Assembly: GCA_900045905.1 (NCBI GenBank)
Contig: FCNS01000035.1
Coordinates: forward strand, 34,018 to 98,017
Direction: 5' to 3'
Source of the DNA: Clostridiales bacterium CHKCI001
GTDB lineage: Bacteria; Bacillota; Clostridia; Lachnospirales; Lachnospiraceae
Length of the DNA stretch: 64,000 nt
This document shows, piece by piece, positions 27,977 through 37,562 of this stretch (position 1 is the first letter of the stretch; each line of letters starts with the position of its first letter). The translations under genes and the position numbers were made by a program. The notes below the pieces were generated by a model. That model did no database searches and was not told the DNA's origin. It saw only the letters and a program-made list of their open reading frames with translations.

Positions 27977-28744
27977 TTACACTAACTGTTCTAATTCTTT
28001 CATGTTTAAGATCACCGCATCCGCTCCAGCTTGTCTAAATATATTTGTAACTCGATCAATTTCTGCCTGTCTTTGAGTATCTGACAAAGACTCATATTCT
28101 TCTTGTGTCAATCCCATTTCAGAACTGCCCTCAATTACTCCGATTGTTCTTACTCCTGCAGATTTTCCTTCTTCAATATCCGAAACGGTATCTCCAATCT
28201 TTATTACAGAATCTACAGAGGAAAGATTTAACGCTTGCATGTTTTTAAAAATCATATAAGGATATGGACGTCCAAAATGATTTGTAGCATCAGGGGTAAA
28301 ACAAACATCTGGTTCATATCCAGCTTCCTTTGCTTTACTGCTTACAATATTCATCATCTCATCGGTATATCCAGTTGTAGAACCAATCTTTATTCCTTTC
28401 TCACGCAGTTTTTTCACAGTCTCCAATACATATGGTTTTGGTTGTGCATAGCGATCTAATATTTGTAAAAGCTTTGGTTCAAATATTTGATAAATTTCTT
28501 GAACATTTTGTTCCTCTGGATCTTTTCCATATACTTCTTTCCAACACTTACGAACCCGCTCCATATTCATGATTGTACGGATATGATCCATCTTTAACAT
28601 GCCCATTGGCTCTCTTACTTCCTGTTTTGTTAAATGAATCCCATAATGCTCAAATGCTTCTAAAAAAGCCTGTACTGGTGCAAAACATCCATAATCCACT
28701 GTAGTTCCTGCCCAATCAAATATAATTCCCTCTACTTTACTCAT
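27977..28744 (-). CDS. phnX: Phosphonoacetaldehyde hydrolase
   Basis: 255 residues. It splits phosphonoacetaldehyde into acetaldehyde and phosphate, the second step of 2-aminoethylphosphonate breakdown. It is a HAD enzyme with motif I FDWAGTTVDYG (Asp nucleophile), a cap domain, GSTTGYT (motif II) and IKIGDTVSDIEEGKSAG (motif IV). The family uses a Schiff-base Lys in the cap, likely the Lys of MGMLKMDH. It is the last gene of the AEP operon and overlaps the end of phnW by 8 bases. Confidence 0.95.
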   Translation of the reverse strand: MSKVEGIIFDWAGTTVDYGCFAPVQAFLEAFEHYGIHLTKQEVREPMGMLKMDHIRTIMNMERVRKCWKEVYGKDPEEQNVQEIYQIFEPKLLQILDRYAQPKPYVLETVKKLREKGIKIGSTTGYTDEMMNIVSSKAKEAGYEPDVCFTPDATNHFGRPYPYMIFKNMQALNLSSVDSVIKIGDTVSDIEEGKSAGVRTIGVIEGSSEMGLTQEEYESLSDTQRQAEIDRVTNIFRQAGADAVILNMKELEQLV

Positions 28745-29837
28745 ATTTTTTTCCTCCCAAAAATTCCTTTATAATTTGGCATACCTTTTCAATATCATCT
28801 GGATAAATTTCTCCAATTGTTCCAATACGGAATGTATCTGCTTTTGTAATCTTGCCTGGATAAATTGCATATCCTCTCTCTTTAATATACTGATACATTT
28901 CCTGGAATTCAAATTTGCAATTTTCTGGATAAAAGAATGTTGTAATAATCGGTCCTTGATATTTTTCTTCAATATATGTATGAATTCCAAGTTCTTTCAT
29001 CTTTTGTACCAAAAGACGATTATTGGTTTCATAACGTTTATGTCTAGCCTCAATTCCTCCCTCTGCTTCCATCTCTCTTAATGCCTGTGCAAAAGCTAAT
29101 ACAACATGAGTTGGAGACGTATATCTCCACTTACCATCCTTTTCCATTGTTTCCCATTGATCATATAAATCCAATGACAAACTTCGAGCAATTCCCTTGG
29201 ACTTGATTAATTTTTCTCTCTGGGCAATAATGAAGGAAAATCCTGGTACTCCTTGAATACATTTATTTGCACTGCTCACTAAAAAATCAATTCCCCAGTC
29301 TTTTACTGGAATATCTACACCACCAAAGCTGCTCATTGCATCCACAATAAAGGTACATCCATGTTCCTTTACAACTGCTCCAACTGATTGAATATCGTTT
29401 AGAATTCCAGAAGTAGTCTCACTGTGAATCATTGATACATGTGTAATTTCAGGATCTGCATCCAATAATTCATTTACCTTTTTCCAATCAGGTATCTTAT
29501 CATAATCTTCTCTATATATCACATAATTCAGCTTCGCATGTTGTGCAATTAATTCCATACGATCCCCATAGGCTCCATTTGCCACAATTAATAACTTGTC
29601 TGAATCTGCAATTACACTTGTAAGTACCGATTCTACACCGAAGGTTCCGCTTCCTTGCATTAATACTGCCGTATAGTCTTCTTCTGAAACATGTGCCAAT
29701 CCTAACAGTTTTTTCCGTATCTCTTGGGTTATGGCTTTATAGTCATCATCCCAAGTACAATGATCGAATAACATTTCTCTCTTTACTGTATCAGTAGTTG
29801 TCAATGGTCCTGGTGTTAATAATTTGTAATTCTTCAT
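28737..29837 (-). CDS. phnW: 2-aminoethylphosphonate--pyruvate transaminase
   Basis: 366 residues, full length. This PLP enzyme moves the amino group of 2-aminoethylphosphonate to pyruvate, giving phosphonoacetaldehyde and alanine. Family marks: NYKLLTPGPLTTTDTVK at the N-terminus, SETTSGILND, DAMSSFGG, and SANKCIQGVPG with the PLP Lys. It lies between the fused transporter and phnX, with a ribosome site AGGAAAAGG. With phnX it lets the cell use AEP as a nitrogen, carbon and phosphorus source. Confidence 0.96.
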   Translation of the reverse strand: MKNYKLLTPGPLTTTDTVKREMLFDHCTWDDDYKAITQEIRKKLLGLAHVSEEDYTAVLMQGSGTFGVESVLTSVIADSDKLLIVANGAYGDRMELIAQHAKLNYVIYREDYDKIPDWKKVNELLDADPEITHVSMIHSETTSGILNDIQSVGAVVKEHGCTFIVDAMSSFGGVDIPVKDWGIDFLVSSANKCIQGVPGFSFIIAQREKLIKSKGIARSLSLDLYDQWETMEKDGKWRYTSPTHVVLAFAQALREMEAEGGIEARHKRYETNNRLLVQKMKELGIHTYIEEKYQGPIITTFFYPENCKFEFQEMYQYIKERGYAIYPGKITKADTFRIGTIGEIYPDDIEKVCQIIKEFLGGKKYE

Positions 29838-29866
29838 ATTCCTTTTCCTCTTTCCTATCTCTATTA

Positions 29867-32536
29867 TTATTTATCTTTACACTGTTCGGACAGTTCTTGA
29901 TGATGTTTTAATAAATCCACAGTTAATGGCTCTGGAAATACCTTTGGATAAGCCGATTCATTCGCTGGATCCGAAGTTTCTCCCTCATAAACTGCCAATG
30001 GATAATACTGCTGTAATGCTTTTCTTCCCTCACGGATAATGCATTCTGCCATTTCCATTGCTATTTGCTGGCGTTTTGTATCTTTATTTAAAACAGCAAT
30101 TGATTCAGTGAGTGAGAAGTTTCCTTCCAATGGATCTACATAATCTACAGGCAATCCTGCTTCTTTATCTGCTACTGCCTGATGTCTCAATCCAAATCCG
30201 ATCGCAACTTCACCTGCCCGTACTTTTTTCAGTGGACCTGATCCAGACTCTTCAATATGAGGTCCTGCATTTTTATAAATTTGACGTAAGATTTCTTGTG
30301 CCTCTTCTTCTCCATACTCTGCTACCAACGCCTGAATCAATAACCATCCTGTAGAAGAAGACGAGATATCCGTTACAGAAATCATATCTTTATAAATTGG
30401 ATCGGTAAGATCTTTGATTGATGTTGGAACTGGAAGATTCTGACTTTCCATTACCTTTGTATTTAAAATAATGGCTCCTTCCTGAGCTGTAATTGGCGTA
30501 CAATACGATGGAAATTCAGAAAGTGTATTATGTTCAAAGGTCAAATCAGTAAACATCTGATTTTGCTCTTGAGCACTTTCAATATAAAAGGTACTCATTG
30601 TAATTAAATCCGCCTCAATCTTATTTCCTTCTGCCATTAGCTTTCCTCCTAATTCAGAAGTTCCGAATGACTGAAGAATATATTTTCCTTGATATCCATT
30701 TTCATCCAATGTTTCTTTTATTGTAGTGATTGCTTCATCATCTGCGTTGGAATAGATCACAACCAAATCGTTATTTCTTCCTCCCATTCCAAATCCAGCC
30801 ACACATAAAATACAAATAACTGATACAACAACTCCAATTGTCTTACGGACACTAGCGGCCTTAGCAGCTTTCGCATAATCCACATGCTTTAATTCGCCGC
30901 TTTCCTGATGTACCTTTTCTTCCTTCCGCTTTGCCATCCATTGAAGTGCTACTTTGAATACTATATTGGTAAGTAACAACAGTAATGACATAACAAAAAT
31001 TTCATTGTACTTATTATAATATTGCAGCTGTTTTATCTTTGTTGTAATAACCATCGTTCTTGCACCTGCTAAAAACAAGACTGCACTAATTGTTACCATA
31101 GCATTGATAAAATAATAGCTAAATACACCTAAGATTGTACTTACTGCATTTGGTGTTACCACTCGGATAATTGTTTTCAGCCAGCTATCTCCCATCAGCA
31201 TAGCAGTTGTTTCCCAAGAAGCATTCATCTTGGCCAATGATTCTTTCATCATTAAATATGGAGTTGCAAAATAGTGAACAACATTACAAATAATTAAGAT
31301 TAAAAACGTATTCTGTAAGCTCGTTCCAGTGAAACTAAATAGAAAAGCAAGACCTAATACCATTCCTGGAATTGTATTTGTAATTAGAGCAATTTGCTCG
31401 ATTACTTTCTTCATTCTTTTACTAATCTGGCTTCTAGCTGTTACAAGCGCACTGCCATAAGATACTAATGTTCCAAACACTGCCGTTAAAAATGCTACCA
31501 TCAAAGAATTCACATAAACATTTGACAACTCTGTATCTTGTAATACGCTTTGAACATTTTTCCAAGTAAACTGCAAATCATATGGCCATTCATTTACAAA
31601 TGGAACTACAAAAATAACTGCAAATATGGATAATACTAACAGACAAAGTGCACTGCTAATGATTCCGCAGAACCAATCTCTGCCTTTGCTATTTGGCAAT
31701 TCAATCGCTGAAATTTTATTATATCGAATATTATAACGCTCCAAATATTGTAAAATCGCGATACTAATAATCGATGGAACTAACATAATCATTGCCACAA
31801 CAGAACCATTATTAAAGTTTGGAACACTTCCTAGCATTTGGTTATATAATACACTGGCGAGGACTTCATAATTTCCTCCCACTGCCGCAGGAATACCAAA
31901 ATCTGTAAAACTTAAAAAGAATGCCTGAATAAATGATGCTGCCAAAGTTCCCCATAACGGTCTTAAAACGGTAATCCGAAATGTAGCAAGTGGTTTATCT
32001 CCCATAATTCTGGAAACAACCATATATTTCTTATCAATATATCCCATCGCATTAAAAATCAGCATAAACGAGATTGGAAGTGTATAAATAACATATCCTA
32101 ATGTCAATCCATTAAATCCATAAATTGAGAAAAGCTGGCGTCCGCATAACCGGGTTAATAATCCTTCTTTTCCAAATGAATAAATAATTGCAAATCCATA
32201 TGTAATCGTTGGAAGCAGCATAGGCAACACCGCTACAACTTGTATAAACTTTTTTAAATACTTATTTATATTTGTATAATGGATTGTATAAGCCATTAGA
32301 AATGCAATAAACGTTGTAATTGCTGCACTTACACAAGAAACCCATAAACTATTTGTGACTGCTTTTAAAAATCCTCTGCTTCCACAGACTTCACGATAAA
32401 AAGCTGTTGTAAACCCAGTATCACTCCACACCGACTTTATTAAAAGCCGAACGGATGGAATAATAAGAAAAAATATAAATATGATTGATACTAATGCAAA
32501 AATAACTTTAATTTCTTTATTCTTTGTTTTTTTCAT
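29867..32536 (-). CDS. AEP-type ABC importer: two permease domains fused to a substrate-binding domain
   Basis: 889 residues. Residues 1-560 hold two successive six-helix importer permease domains of the iron/thiamine/AEP (FbpB/ThiP) type. A further helix (about 580-600, VVVSVICILCVAGFGMG) leads into a C-terminal domain of about 280 residues of the type 2 periplasmic-binding class: NDLVVIYSNADDEA, EADLITMSTFYIESAQ, GAIILNTKVM, SSSSTGWLLIQALV. In most bacteria the binding protein is a separate lipoprotein. Here both permeases and the receptor are one chain, so the receptor is tethered outside the cell. The ATPase is the upstream gene. Specificity for AEP is inferred from phnW and phnX. Confidence 0.88.
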   Translation of the reverse strand: MKKTKNKEIKVIFALVSIIFIFFLIIPSVRLLIKSVWSDTGFTTAFYREVCGSRGFLKAVTNSLWVSCVSAAITTFIAFLMAYTIHYTNINKYLKKFIQVVAVLPMLLPTITYGFAIIYSFGKEGLLTRLCGRQLFSIYGFNGLTLGYVIYTLPISFMLIFNAMGYIDKKYMVVSRIMGDKPLATFRITVLRPLWGTLAASFIQAFFLSFTDFGIPAAVGGNYEVLASVLYNQMLGSVPNFNNGSVVAMIMLVPSIISIAILQYLERYNIRYNKISAIELPNSKGRDWFCGIISSALCLLVLSIFAVIFVVPFVNEWPYDLQFTWKNVQSVLQDTELSNVYVNSLMVAFLTAVFGTLVSYGSALVTARSQISKRMKKVIEQIALITNTIPGMVLGLAFLFSFTGTSLQNTFLILIICNVVHYFATPYLMMKESLAKMNASWETTAMLMGDSWLKTIIRVVTPNAVSTILGVFSYYFINAMVTISAVLFLAGARTMVITTKIKQLQYYNKYNEIFVMSLLLLLTNIVFKVALQWMAKRKEEKVHQESGELKHVDYAKAAKAASVRKTIGVVVSVICILCVAGFGMGGRNNDLVVIYSNADDEAITTIKETLDENGYQGKYILQSFGTSELGGKLMAEGNKIEADLITMSTFYIESAQEQNQMFTDLTFEHNTLSEFPSYCTPITAQEGAIILNTKVMESQNLPVPTSIKDLTDPIYKDMISVTDISSSSTGWLLIQALVAEYGEEEAQEILRQIYKNAGPHIEESGSGPLKKVRAGEVAIGFGLRHQAVADKEAGLPVDYVDPLEGNFSLTESIAVLNKDTKRQQIAMEMAECIIREGRKALQQYYPLAVYEGETSDPANESAYPKVFPEPLTVDLLKHHQELSEQCKDK

Positions 32537-32601
32537 ATCCCACGTTTCCTCCTAATATTGGATGCTTCATCTATATTGAACCACACAAAACCAATTAAGC
32601 C

Positions 32602-33378
32602 TTATGCAAATCCTTCTTGTGTTTTAGAAGCAGCTGGATGAGAAAACAATGCATAGATATTTTTTCTTTTAATTTCCAACTGGTTTAAAATAAATTTCTT
32701 TACAAATGAGTTCTCTGGATTATGAATGATCTCATTTGGTCTGCCATACTGAGAAATTCCACCTTCATTTAAAATCAATACATGATCAGATAATGTCAAT
32801 GCTTCTTCTGGATCATGTGTAACTATTATTGTGGTTAAATTGTACTCCTTTGCAATCACTTTGATTCGATCTTTAATGGATTCTTTAATTACACCATCTA
32901 ATGCACTTAACGGCTCATCCAAAAGCAAAATCTTAGGTTTCATTACCATTGTTCTGGCAATTGCCACACGCTGTTTCTGTCCTCCAGACAATTGTTCAAT
33001 TTTCTTTCCTAAATGTTCTCTAAGTCCCAATAATTCAATTAATTCTTCCACTTCTTCTTTGCTGGAAACATCTGGATGGTTACGCAACCCATATGTAATA
33101 TTTTCATACACATTCAAATTTGGAAACAATGCATAATCCTGAAATACAATATTAAACCCTCTTTTTTCTACTGCTATATCAGTATAGTCTTCCCCATTAT
33201 ATAAAATTTTCCCAGCATCGACCTGAGTAATCCCCAATATTAAATTTAATAATGTTGTCTTTCCGCAGCCTGAAGGCCCTAAAATCGATACAATCTCTCC
33301 ATCTTCAATTTGCAGATTAATATCATTTAAGATAGTAACTTTGTCGTACGTCTTTTTGATATGTTCCAATTTCAGCAT
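32602..33378 (-). CDS. ABC importer ATPase for 2-aminoethylphosphonate (PhnT-like)
   Basis: 258 residues, of the PotA/FbpC importer group. Walker A GPSGCGKTT, Q-loop FQDYALFPN, signature LSGGQKQR, Walker B LLLDEPLSAL and H-loop TIIVTHDPEE are all normal. It lacks the long regulatory C-terminal domain of PotA/MalK. It is the first gene of the AEP operon, about 65 bases before the fused permease/receptor gene. Ribosome site AAGGAGAGAATAA. Confidence 0.92.
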   Translation of the reverse strand: MLKLEHIKKTYDKVTILNDINLQIEDGEIVSILGPSGCGKTTLLNLILGITQVDAGKILYNGEDYTDIAVEKRGFNIVFQDYALFPNLNVYENITYGLRNHPDVSSKEEVEELIELLGLREHLGKKIEQLSGGQKQRVAIARTMVMKPKILLLDEPLSALDGVIKESIKDRIKVIAKEYNLTTIIVTHDPEEALTLSDHVLILNEGGISQYGRPNEIIHNPENSFVKKFILNQLEIKRKNIYALFSHPAASKTQEGFA

Positions 33379-33476
33379 AATTTATTCTCTCCTTCTTTTT
33401 TCTTTTTCTATTTACCTACTACTAAAAAACAACTAAGTTTCATTCAAATTTTATATAATATCTTGCTATACTTTCA

Positions 33477-33530
33477 TCTGGTATTTCCACCAGACGCCGT
33501 CATTATAACAGCCTAATTTTTCCATATCAA
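33477..33530 (-). promoter_or_regulatory. AEP operon promoter with operator-like palindrome near +1
   Basis: On the minus strand, -35 TTGATA (33525-33530) and -10 TATAAT (33502-33507) are 17 bases apart. The palindrome TCTGGT-N6-ACCAGA (33477-33494) covers roughly +5 to +25 of the transcript, where a repressor would block initiation or elongation. The half-site TGGT/ACCA resembles HutC-type GntR operators, a group that includes phosphonate regulators. No regulator gene lies nearby. Confidence 0.7.
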
Positions 33531-34079
33531 TAAAATCCATATCAATATTATGTTAATAACATGTAAAGAACGATTCGATACTTTGTAGTTTTTTTACAAA
33601 TTCTTTCCTGATTAGATTTTAATATATGGATTAACATATTCTCTTATTCTTTCACTTTGATATGAGCAAAATCCCACTATTTTACATAATAATTCTCATT
33701 TCAAATCTCTGTAGAATAATTACAAGAAAAAGGCTTTTTTATCTACTATATTCATCAAACTTTTAAAAAAATCTTAGATTTTAATTTGCAAAATTCAAGT
33801 TAAATCTTCGTAAATCTCAAAAATTTACCTTATATTAGGAGAAAACTATCACTTCAAACCATATTTTTTCCTTATTAAGTATGATTTTTCATATCAAAAG
33901 AAACTTTCACCAAAGCTTTCTTTGTTTTATATAATAAGCATACAATAAATAAAAGTGGAAATAGTGCAACTTTAAATAGAACTTCTGCAAGCAAATTGCT
34001 AAAATCAGAGTTACAATATAGAAAAAGTGAAATATCTAGTTTCTTGACTCTACCAAATTGATATAGGAGGTTAATTTTA
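33531..34079. other. AT-rich intergenic region upstream of the GH13 gene
   Basis: About 550 bases between divergent units. I see no ORF with a ribosome site and no recognisable riboswitch. It must hold the promoter for the glycosidase, but none stands out. Confidence 0.45.
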
Positions 34080-35810
34080 ATGGAATATTCTTCAATTTTT
34101 CACGATATGAATAAGCGGTACTGTTATGCGTTAGAAAAGGGGAAATTTTTATTTCGAATTCGCACGAAAAGAAATGATATGAACAAAGTTATTCTGCATT
34201 ATCAAGATAAATATATCCCTGTACAATATCTGGACACTAGAAAACAAATTGAAATGAAAAAAATAGCAAGTGACAGTTACAGTGATTATTTTGAGGCAGT
34301 TATTTTGATCGATGTAATTTGTCTGCGTTATTTCTTTGAATTAACGGATCTGTCGGGTTCTACTGTTTATTATGGTAATTATGAATTTTATGAACACGAG
34401 ATTACAAATAGGGATTGTATGTTTGATTGTCCTCAAAATTTACGAGAAGAAGAACAATTTTTAATTCCTGAATGGGCAAAAAATAAAATCGCTTATCAGA
34501 TTTTTCCATCTCGATTTGCAAGCAGCAAACAAGTAGAAGCGGAGATTTGGTATAAAAAACCAATTCATCATAGAGACAATTTACAAGGAGATTTGCAAGG
34601 CATTATTCATCACCTTCCCTACATAAAAGATTTAGGCATTGATATTATTTATCTTACTCCTATTTTTACTTCCGATTCTACACATAAATATGATACTATT
34701 GATTACTATCAAATTGATCCATCCTTTGGAACAAACGATGATTTACATGAATTAGTTCAAAAGGCTCATGCAATGGGAATGAAAATTATTTTGGACGCTG
34801 TATTTAACCACACCTCTCCAAAATTCTTTGCTTTTGAAGATATCCAAAAGAATCAAGAATCTTCTGTTTATCGCAATTGGTATTTCATTGAAGAATTTCC
34901 TTTAAAAAAAGGCTCACACACAGAAAAACCAAATTATAAAAGTTTTTCTTACTATGGAGGAATGCCAAAACTCAATTTACGGAATCCAGATACAGCCAAC
35001 TATTTTATTCAAGTAGCATGTTACTGGCTCCAACAATATCAAATTGACGGCTGGCGGTTGGATGTGGCAGATGAAATTAGTCATGTTTTCTGGAAAAAAT
35101 TTAGAAGGGCAATCAAAGAAATTAATCCGAACGCATTGATTATTGGAGAAATTTGGCATTATGCAGGTGATTTTTTGGAGGGAGATGAATGGGACAGTGT
35201 TATGAATTATCCATTTTATTTCTCGGTTCGAGATTTTGTGGCTGAGGGAAGTATTACTGCTACAAAATTTCTCGAAAACTTGGGATTTGTAAGAGGAAAT
35301 CTTCACCAGAAAGTCTATCCCGTTTTATGGAATCTTATAGATAGCCACGATACACCACGATTTTTACATATATGTGGAGAAGAAAAAGAAAAGCTAAAAC
35401 TTGCAGCAGCTTTACAGTTATTGATGCCTGGTATCCCAATGATTTATTACGGAGATGAATATGGAATGACAGGAGGTCCTGATCCAGACTGTAGAAGAGG
35501 AATGGTATGGGATGCAGATTATCAAGATAGAACCATGCACCATTGGTATCAATCTTTAATCCAAGTTAGAAAAAAATTTCCATGTATTACAGAAGGCACT
35601 ATCGTGAATACGAAAGCAGTGGATGAAACAGGCGTGATCCTTTTAACACGCCAGTTATCCGATCAGAAAATAACCATTATCTTTCATAGCAAAGAATCTG
35701 AAATAGAATTATCAGAATATGCTGGGCAGACTGATTTAATTACAGGTAACCCATTCAACGGCATATTAAAAGCCTATGAAACCATTGTTATCAATAGTAG
35801 CAATTTATAA
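34080..35810 (+). CDS. GH13 alpha-glucanase (neopullulanase/cyclomaltodextrinase-like)
   Basis: 576 residues. An N-terminal CBM34-like domain (about 1-130) precedes the GH13 barrel. Conserved regions: DAVFNHT (I), GWRLDVADE with the nucleophile Asp (II), IIGEIWH with the acid/base Glu (III) and LIDSHDTPR with the transition-state Asp (IV). No signal peptide, so it acts in the cytoplasm on imported maltodextrins or cyclodextrins. The N-domain plus length match the cyclomaltodextrinase/maltogenic amylase group. Ribosome site TAGGAGG before ATG 34080. It stands alone, without sugar transporter genes beside it. Confidence 0.92.
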   Translation: MEYSSIFHDMNKRYCYALEKGKFLFRIRTKRNDMNKVILHYQDKYIPVQYLDTRKQIEMKKIASDSYSDYFEAVILIDVICLRYFFELTDLSGSTVYYGNYEFYEHEITNRDCMFDCPQNLREEEQFLIPEWAKNKIAYQIFPSRFASSKQVEAEIWYKKPIHHRDNLQGDLQGIIHHLPYIKDLGIDIIYLTPIFTSDSTHKYDTIDYYQIDPSFGTNDDLHELVQKAHAMGMKIILDAVFNHTSPKFFAFEDIQKNQESSVYRNWYFIEEFPLKKGSHTEKPNYKSFSYYGGMPKLNLRNPDTANYFIQVACYWLQQYQIDGWRLDVADEISHVFWKKFRRAIKEINPNALIIGEIWHYAGDFLEGDEWDSVMNYPFYFSVRDFVAEGSITATKFLENLGFVRGNLHQKVYPVLWNLIDSHDTPRFLHICGEEKEKLKLAAALQLLMPGIPMIYYGDEYGMTGGPDPDCRRGMVWDADYQDRTMHHWYQSLIQVRKKFPCITEGTIVNTKAVDETGVILLTRQLSDQKITIIFHSKESEIELSEYAGQTDLITGNPFNGILKAYETIVINSSNL

Positions 35811-35834
35811 GTAAAACTAAAATTTAACATATAT

Positions 35835-36278
35835 TTAGAAAGATTTCGGATACCGATGCCCTAAGATCCGAAAATATAGTTTACGAAAAGGCAGGCAACA
35901 CCAGATCCATTCATACAGTCTAAGCCAGAGCGACTGGTTGGATACTTGCCTGCCCTTTCGCCCTATTCCTTTTACAAGAGCTATAATTTGGTGATCTTGA
36001 ATTCCTGTTTCCAGTTGTACTTGATTATCTCCACAAAGCACATATCCATCGCTTCGTACTTTTACAATCCGATGAAGTACAAAACTTCCATCTTTCCTGT
36101 GGTATAAAACAATATCATTAGGATGCAATGTCTTTCCTTTCTGAACTAACATAACCCAATCTCTTCCCTCTCGTATCAGTGGAAGCATACTGCTTCCTCT
36201 TGGATAAAGCTGAAATTCTCCACCACTATCCAATACCTCTTGAATTACTGCTTCAAACTCCTTTAGTTGATACCGCAT
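35835..36278 (-). CDS. S26-family (SipW/Sec11-like) Ser/His peptidase
   Basis: 147 residues. GSSMLPLI contains the catalytic Ser, and SFVLHRIVKV carries His where bacterial type I signal peptidases have Lys, so this is the Ser/His type found in SipW, archaea and eukaryotes. It has no N-terminal membrane helix; a hydrophobic stretch near the C-terminus (LYEWIWCCLPF) may attach it to the membrane. It overlaps the upstream ABC ATPase gene by 26 bases and is the last gene of the cassette at 39.8-35.8 kb. A role in cutting the cassette's peptide is suggested by context only. Confidence 0.82.
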   Translation of the reverse strand: MRYQLKEFEAVIQEVLDSGGEFQLYPRGSSMLPLIREGRDWVMLVQKGKTLHPNDIVLYHRKDGSFVLHRIVKVRSDGYVLCGDNQVQLETGIQDHQIIALVKGIGRKGRQVSNQSLWLRLYEWIWCCLPFRKLYFRILGHRYPKSF

Positions 36279-37548
36279 CGTCCAATACCTCCAAATCTGG
36301 ATATACCGTATATCCCCATTGCTTCACAGGCCAATTTAATCGATACTGTGTAAATGCATCTTCTATAATTTCAAATGCAAATGCATGTTCCAACCAAGCA
36401 TGACGGATCTGCCTGCCCTCTCCCAATGGCTCTACTGCTACCAATTCTGCCGTATAAACTCCCTTTGCCAACATTTTTGTATCCAATCGAAGATGTACTT
36501 GTTTTTGACTGTCTTTTTTGAATGCTCCTAAGCTTTCCGACACCGATGTTCCAATCACCTGCTGCTCCTGGTTATGAATAGTCAGTCGAATATGCAAATC
36601 TTCAATCTTTTCTTTCACCTGATAACGAATACAAACCGTTAATCCTTCTGCTGCTGCAAATGCAGGATTTCCCTTAAAATCCAATGCACAAAATCGAAGT
36701 TTTCCTGACGTCTTACGCAGATCTAATTTCTCATTATATGTATAATGTTGTTTCATCTGCACAACACTTCCAAGATACACCGCAATTGCCTTCTCTGGAT
36801 CTCCATCAAATATAATCTTTCCGGAATCTAATACAATGCAGCGGTCGCATAATGAACGAATTGTTTCCATATTATGGGATACATATAAAATTGTTTTCTG
36901 TTCATCTTCGGACAACTCTGTCATTTTTTCCAAACATTTCTTCTGAAACTTCATATCACCTACAGCCAGAACTTCATCCATCAAAAGAATTTCTGAATTC
37001 AAATGGGCGGCTACTGCAAATGCCAGCTTCACATACATTCCACTCGAATAGCGTTTCACTGGAGTATCAATAAATGTTTCACACTCTGAAAATGCAATGA
37101 TATCCTCTATTTTTTCATCTACTTCTCCCCGTTTCATTCCAAGAATTGCACCATTTAGATAAATATTTTCCCGTCCTGTCAGCTCTGCATGAAATCCAGT
37201 TCCTACTTCTAGCATACTGGAAATTCGCCCTTTAATTCCAATTGCCCCTTTCGTTGGAGCAGTCACTCTTGCCAGCAGTTTAAACAGCGTTGATTTTCCA
37301 GCCCCATTCGCCCCAATAACGCCAATCCGCTCTCCTTTATATACATCAAATGAAATATCCTCTAATGCATAGAAATGTCCCTCCTCTGGGCGGTGACTCT
37401 GTCCAATCTTCTCATTTGGATCTTCTTTACCACGTTTTTTCGCCCACCAGCTCTGGAATTCTCTCTGCAATGTCCCACGTCCAATCACACCTAATTGATA
37501 TTCTTTTGCTAACTGCCGTACCCGAATTACTACTTCTCTTTCTCCCAT
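36253..37548 (-). CDS. ABC-2 exporter ATPase, Wzt/TagH-like
   Basis: 431 residues. The ATPase domain (1-240) has Walker A GANGAGKST, signature YSSGMYVKLAF, and Walker B EILLMDEVLAVGD, the pattern of polysaccharide and teichoic-acid exporters (Wzt, TagH). The C-terminal part (about 280-420) is a Wzt_C-like beta-sandwich of the kind that binds the exported chain end. No glycosyltransferases are beside it, so the cargo could be a modified peptide or a glycan made elsewhere. The stop overlaps the S26 peptidase start. Confidence 0.9.
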   Translation of the reverse strand: MGEREVVIRVRQLAKEYQLGVIGRGTLQREFQSWWAKKRGKEDPNEKIGQSHRPEEGHFYALEDISFDVYKGERIGVIGANGAGKSTLFKLLARVTAPTKGAIGIKGRISSMLEVGTGFHAELTGRENIYLNGAILGMKRGEVDEKIEDIIAFSECETFIDTPVKRYSSGMYVKLAFAVAAHLNSEILLMDEVLAVGDMKFQKKCLEKMTELSEDEQKTILYVSHNMETIRSLCDRCIVLDSGKIIFDGDPEKAIAVYLGSVVQMKQHYTYNEKLDLRKTSGKLRFCALDFKGNPAFAAAEGLTVCIRYQVKEKIEDLHIRLTIHNQEQQVIGTSVSESLGAFKKDSQKQVHLRLDTKMLAKGVYTAELVAVEPLGEGRQIRHAWLEHAFAFEIIEDAFTQYRLNWPVKQWGYTVYPDLEVLDDAVSTKGV

Positions 37549-37562
37549 CTATCCTATCCATC

